From Thecaphora thlaspeos (lineage: Eukaryota; Basidiomycota; Ustilaginomycetes; Urocystidales; Glomosporiaceae): DNA of 46,301 bases. The stretch is taken from positions 1 to 46,301 of the forward strand of contig UWYS01000024.1 of NCBI GenBank assembly GCA_900291925.1. The letters are read 5' to 3'. A model generated the notes under the pieces. It did not search any database. It was given only the letters and a program-made list of their open reading frames with translations, and was not told where the DNA came from. Shown here in pieces: positions 45,851-46,301 of this stretch; positions within the stretch are counted from its first letter, which is position 1, and each line of letters opens with the position of its first letter. Position numbers and translations under genes: made by a program.

Positions 45851-46301
45851 AGCTTCAGCAGCCGCCACCGCCACCGCCGCCGCCGCCGCCTTTGGTCCAC
45901 AGGCGAGGGTACGCGGTGTGAAGACGGCGGACGGAGACGTGGTTCGCTGCAGTCAGGCCATTCTCGCCACAGGAACGTTTCTGTCGGCCGTTGTGCACAT
46001 CGGCCTCTCCGTCCGGCCAGCGGGCAGGATGATGCCGCTTCCTTCTCAAGGCGACGATCCCGCCTCGGACGATCTCAGCGCCACCTTGACCCGCGCTGGC
46101 TTCGCACTGTCCAGGCTCAAAACGGGCACACCCGCCCGGATCGATGCCAACACCGTCGCGCTGGGGACAAAGTGGAGCGCGCAGGACGGAGCGGCAACGG
46201 CGCTGGACAAGCGGTTCGAGGTGCTGCATGGCGACGCGCAGCCTGCACCCTTCTCGTTCCTCAACGATCGACCGGACATTGCTGCAGAGGACCAGATCGA
46301 C
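45851..46301 (+). CDS. MTO1: MTO1/GidA-like tRNA uridine 5-carboxymethylaminomethyl modification protein, partial
   Basis: A plus-strand frame open to the right edge encodes RVRGVKTADGDVV, then AILATGTFLSAVVHIGLS, RPAGRMMPLPS, LTRAGFALSRLKTGTPARID and PFSFLNDRP-AEDQID. These are in the order of the central part of the GidA/MTO1 family. MTO1 acts with MSS1/GTPBP3 in mitochondria to modify the wobble uridine of certain tRNAs, using FAD. The frame reaches back to a TAG at about 45814 without a usable ATG, so an intron acceptor (for example CCACAG at about 45896-45901) must precede it if the gene is intact. The N-terminal part with GGGHAGCEA, about 170 residues, was not found upstream. The C-terminus lies beyond the window. 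Confidence 0.8.

Noticed and set aside
1..46301. tRNA and rRNA genes
   Set aside because: No GGTTCRANYCC-type B box with a plausible cloverleaf and no 5S or large rRNA signature was found on either strand by eye.

Overview
The window is nuclear DNA from a GC-rich fungus. It has short-exon genes with GT..AG introns, cytosolic and mitochondrial housekeeping genes, and a Ste6-type pheromone exporter. The exporter's upstream DNA carries three close matches to the smut-fungus pheromone response element. Together these point to a basidiomycete, most likely Ustilaginomycotina (smuts and allied yeasts). That placement is an inference, because no marker gene in the window settles it.

Layout, left to right. 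1-2826 is a transposon-derived block almost without CG dinucleotides. 2827-5082 is normal GC-rich DNA ending in a gene for a secreted, Kex2-processed, Trp/Cys-rich precursor (4093-5082, +). 5083-6417 holds no gene I can support. 6418-9672 (-) is a Crinkler/RHS-like P-loop NTPase family gene whose 5' part looks damaged. 10141-11182 is a decayed, CG-free pogo-type transposase. Then comes a conserved core: SSB-type Hsp70 (12169-14890, -), divergent from mitochondrial ribosomal protein uS2m/MRP4 (15657-16904, +), which converges on the Ste6-like ABC exporter (17216-22392, -). A third CG-free transposon-derived block lies at 23115-24773, only about 220 bp beyond the candidate pheromone response elements. 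24774-27703 has no supportable gene. A PCL-type cyclin lies at 27704-29387 (-). 31597-33934 is a nearly complete pogo-type transposon with 34-bp terminal inverted repeats, followed by a 739-bp element with 76-bp inverted repeats (34008-34746). About 7 kb follow with no convincing gene (34747-41778). The right end is gene-dense again: 3-ketoacyl-CoA reductase (41779-43068, +), cytosolic asparaginyl-tRNA synthetase (43402-45247, -), and the central part of an MTO1/GidA-like tRNA-modification protein running off the edge.

The conserved genes do ordinary jobs: cotranslational folding, mitochondrial translation, very-long-chain fatty acid elongation, tRNA charging and tRNA wobble modification. The points of most interest are the secreted precursor with a repeated CRCxxWxxC motif and a possible optional in-frame intron; the exporter with clustered pheromone-response-like elements beside a silenced-looking transposon block; and three CG deserts with sharp edges, which suggest past CpG methylation and deamination confined to repeats. 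All reading was by eye: exon boundaries are inferred from splice consensus and frame, and family names from remembered motifs, without any search.
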